Below are positions 21,032-21,766 of a DNA stretch of 21,766 nt, one piece after another. Both the position numbers and the translations under genes were made by a program. The DNA is from Rickettsiales bacterium (GTDB lineage: Bacteria > Pseudomonadota > Alphaproteobacteria > Rickettsiales > UBA3002): contig PBPD01000060.1 of assembly GCA_002725445.1 (NCBI GenBank), positions 1 to 21,766 on the forward strand. Direction: 5' to 3'. How positions within the stretch are numbered: position 1 is the first letter of the stretch; every line of letters starts with the position of its first letter. The notes below the pieces were generated by a model, which had not been told where the DNA came from, searched no databases, and saw nothing but the letters and a program-made list of their open reading frames with translations.

Positions 21032-21766
21032 ATGGCACATTCACATGAGCACGGCGCAGCAAAGAAAGAAGATCATTCATGCTGCGAAACACATGACCAC
21101 CATCACGCATCCGGCGATAAGCCGGTTAAAGGCGGTGAGCATGATAAAGTGCCGGAAGGATTTAGCGGCACGGTCTATACCTGTCCAATGCACCCGGAGG
21201 TGCGCAATCCTGGGCCGGGGTCATGTCCGATCTGCGGTATGGGGCTTGAGCCGGAAAAGGCTGCTATCGGTGAGGATGAAGGGCCGAATCCAGAGCTGGT
21301 TGATTTTACCCGCCGTTTTTGGGTGGGCGCGGTTCTAACCATCCCATTGCTGATTTTAGCGATGTCTCCCTTTGTTGGGCTGACCGCCATCAGAGAGTTT
21401 TTCGGTGAGCGCACCACGCTTTGGATAGAGTTAGCGTTAGGCACACCGGTGATTCTATGGTCAGGCTGGCCGTTTTTTGTGCGTGGATATCATTCCTTCC
21501 GCACCATGAATCTGAATATGTTTAGCCTGATCGGTATGGGTACGGGCGCAGCTTATATTTTCAGTATAGTAGCGGTGCTGGTGCCGGATATTTTCCCCGA
21601 TGGGTTCCGTGATGCCGAAGGCCATGTTGGTGTCTACTTTGAAGCAGCGGCGGTGATTGTAACGCTGGTACTGCTTGGGCAAATTATGGAGCTGCGTGCG
21701 CGTGAACGCACCGGATCAGCCATTAAAGCATTACTTGATATGGCAGCAAAAACCGCCCGTGTGATC
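21032..21766 (+). CDS. copA: P1B-type copper-translocating ATPase, N-terminal part (3' cut by window)
   Basis: 245 codons are visible and the frame is open at the window end. The N-terminus is His-rich (SHEHG, HDHHH) with a Cys pair (17-18). Instead of CxxC ferredoxin-like domains it has a heavy-metal-binding domain at about 49-74: YTCPMHPEVRNPGPGSCPICGMGLEPE. Then come the first membrane helices of the Cu+/Ag+ class: RRFWVGAVLTIPLLILAM, GTPVILWSGWPFFVRGYHSF, NMFSLIGMGTGAAYIFS, and YFEAAAVIVTLVLLGQIMELRARERTGSAIKALL. The catalytic CPC and DKTGT motifs should lie beyond the window. GAGGAG lies 6 nt before the ATG, which directly follows the permease stop. Last visible gene of the MerR-led operon. 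Confidence 0.93.
   Translation, partial: MAHSHEHGAAKKEDHSCCETHDHHHASGDKPVKGGEHDKVPEGFSGTVYTCPMHPEVRNPGPGSCPICGMGLEPEKAAIGEDEGPNPELVDFTRRFWVGAVLTIPLLILAMSPFVGLTAIREFFGERTTLWIELALGTPVILWSGWPFFVRGYHSFRTMNLNMFSLIGMGTGAAYIFSIVAVLVPDIFPDGFRDAEGHVGVYFEAAAVIVTLVLLGQIMELRARERTGSAIKALLDMAAKTARVI

Noticed and set aside
1..21766. CRISPR arrays, rRNA genes, intact insertion sequences
   Set aside because: No regularly spaced direct repeats, no rRNA-like stretches and no full transposase frames were seen.
873..21766. Second copy of the tRNA-Ala 3' end as the far attachment site
   Set aside because: By eye I found no repeat of the T-arm/acceptor sequence after 872; the far end is probably outside the window, so no boundary is called.

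Overview
The window looks like part of an alphaproteobacterial chromosome carrying an integrated mobile element and a large copper/heavy-metal resistance cluster. The taxonomic guess rests on the XRE repressor motif TFQQIQKYE and on the DUF6362/DUF6378/large serine recombinase module, both typical of Alphaproteobacteria; it is an inference and the order is not determinable here.

Layout. (1) 1-872: the C-terminal part of a hybrid histidine kinase/response regulator, then a tRNA-Ala(TGC) with its own promoter. (2) 835-4253, minus strand: an integrative-element module, read as DnaA-N-domain replication-type protein > DUF6378 > DUF6362 > small unknown protein > large serine recombinase, whose last codons lie inside the tRNA 3' half (a probable att site). 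(3) 4254-5816: an unknown plus-strand gene that seems to lack its 5' end, a minus-strand lipoprotein/XRE pair, and a hairpin-rich intergenic stretch. (4) 6055-13917: a complete cnrYXH-cusCBA-like locus (anti-sigma factor, periplasmic metal sensor, ECF sigma factor, outer-membrane factor, membrane-fusion protein, RND pump) plus a small Cys/His-rich secreted protein. (5) 14031-16873: a deletion scar of a second RND locus (czcC signal peptide joined to the last ~40% of czcA), followed by a short CDF transporter, an atypical LspA and a secreted protein that is 20% methionine. (6) 16981-17571: a DUF2231 membrane protein with a His-rich tail. (7) 17661-21766: an operon led by a MerR regulator with a textbook MerR-type operator/promoter, then a secreted Cys-rich metal-binding protein, DUF2933, an ICMT-like membrane methyltransferase, a 56-aa Cys-rich peptide, an APC permease and the N-terminal third of a P1B copper ATPase cut by the window end.

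How it may work. The sensor has all five ligand positions of Cupriavidus CnrX at identical spacing, so an ECF sigma circuit released by periplasmic metal probably drives the locus, while the pump has the three-methionine Cu/Ag site of CusA. I find the same bipartite element, TTGAGGG-N16-CGTA, before the anti-sigma gene, before cusC and before the DUF2231 gene. It is a strong candidate for the ECF sigma promoter and would define its local regulon. The MerR operon appears to be a second, cytoplasm-sensing circuit that adds ATPase export and several poorly characterised metal-handling proteins.
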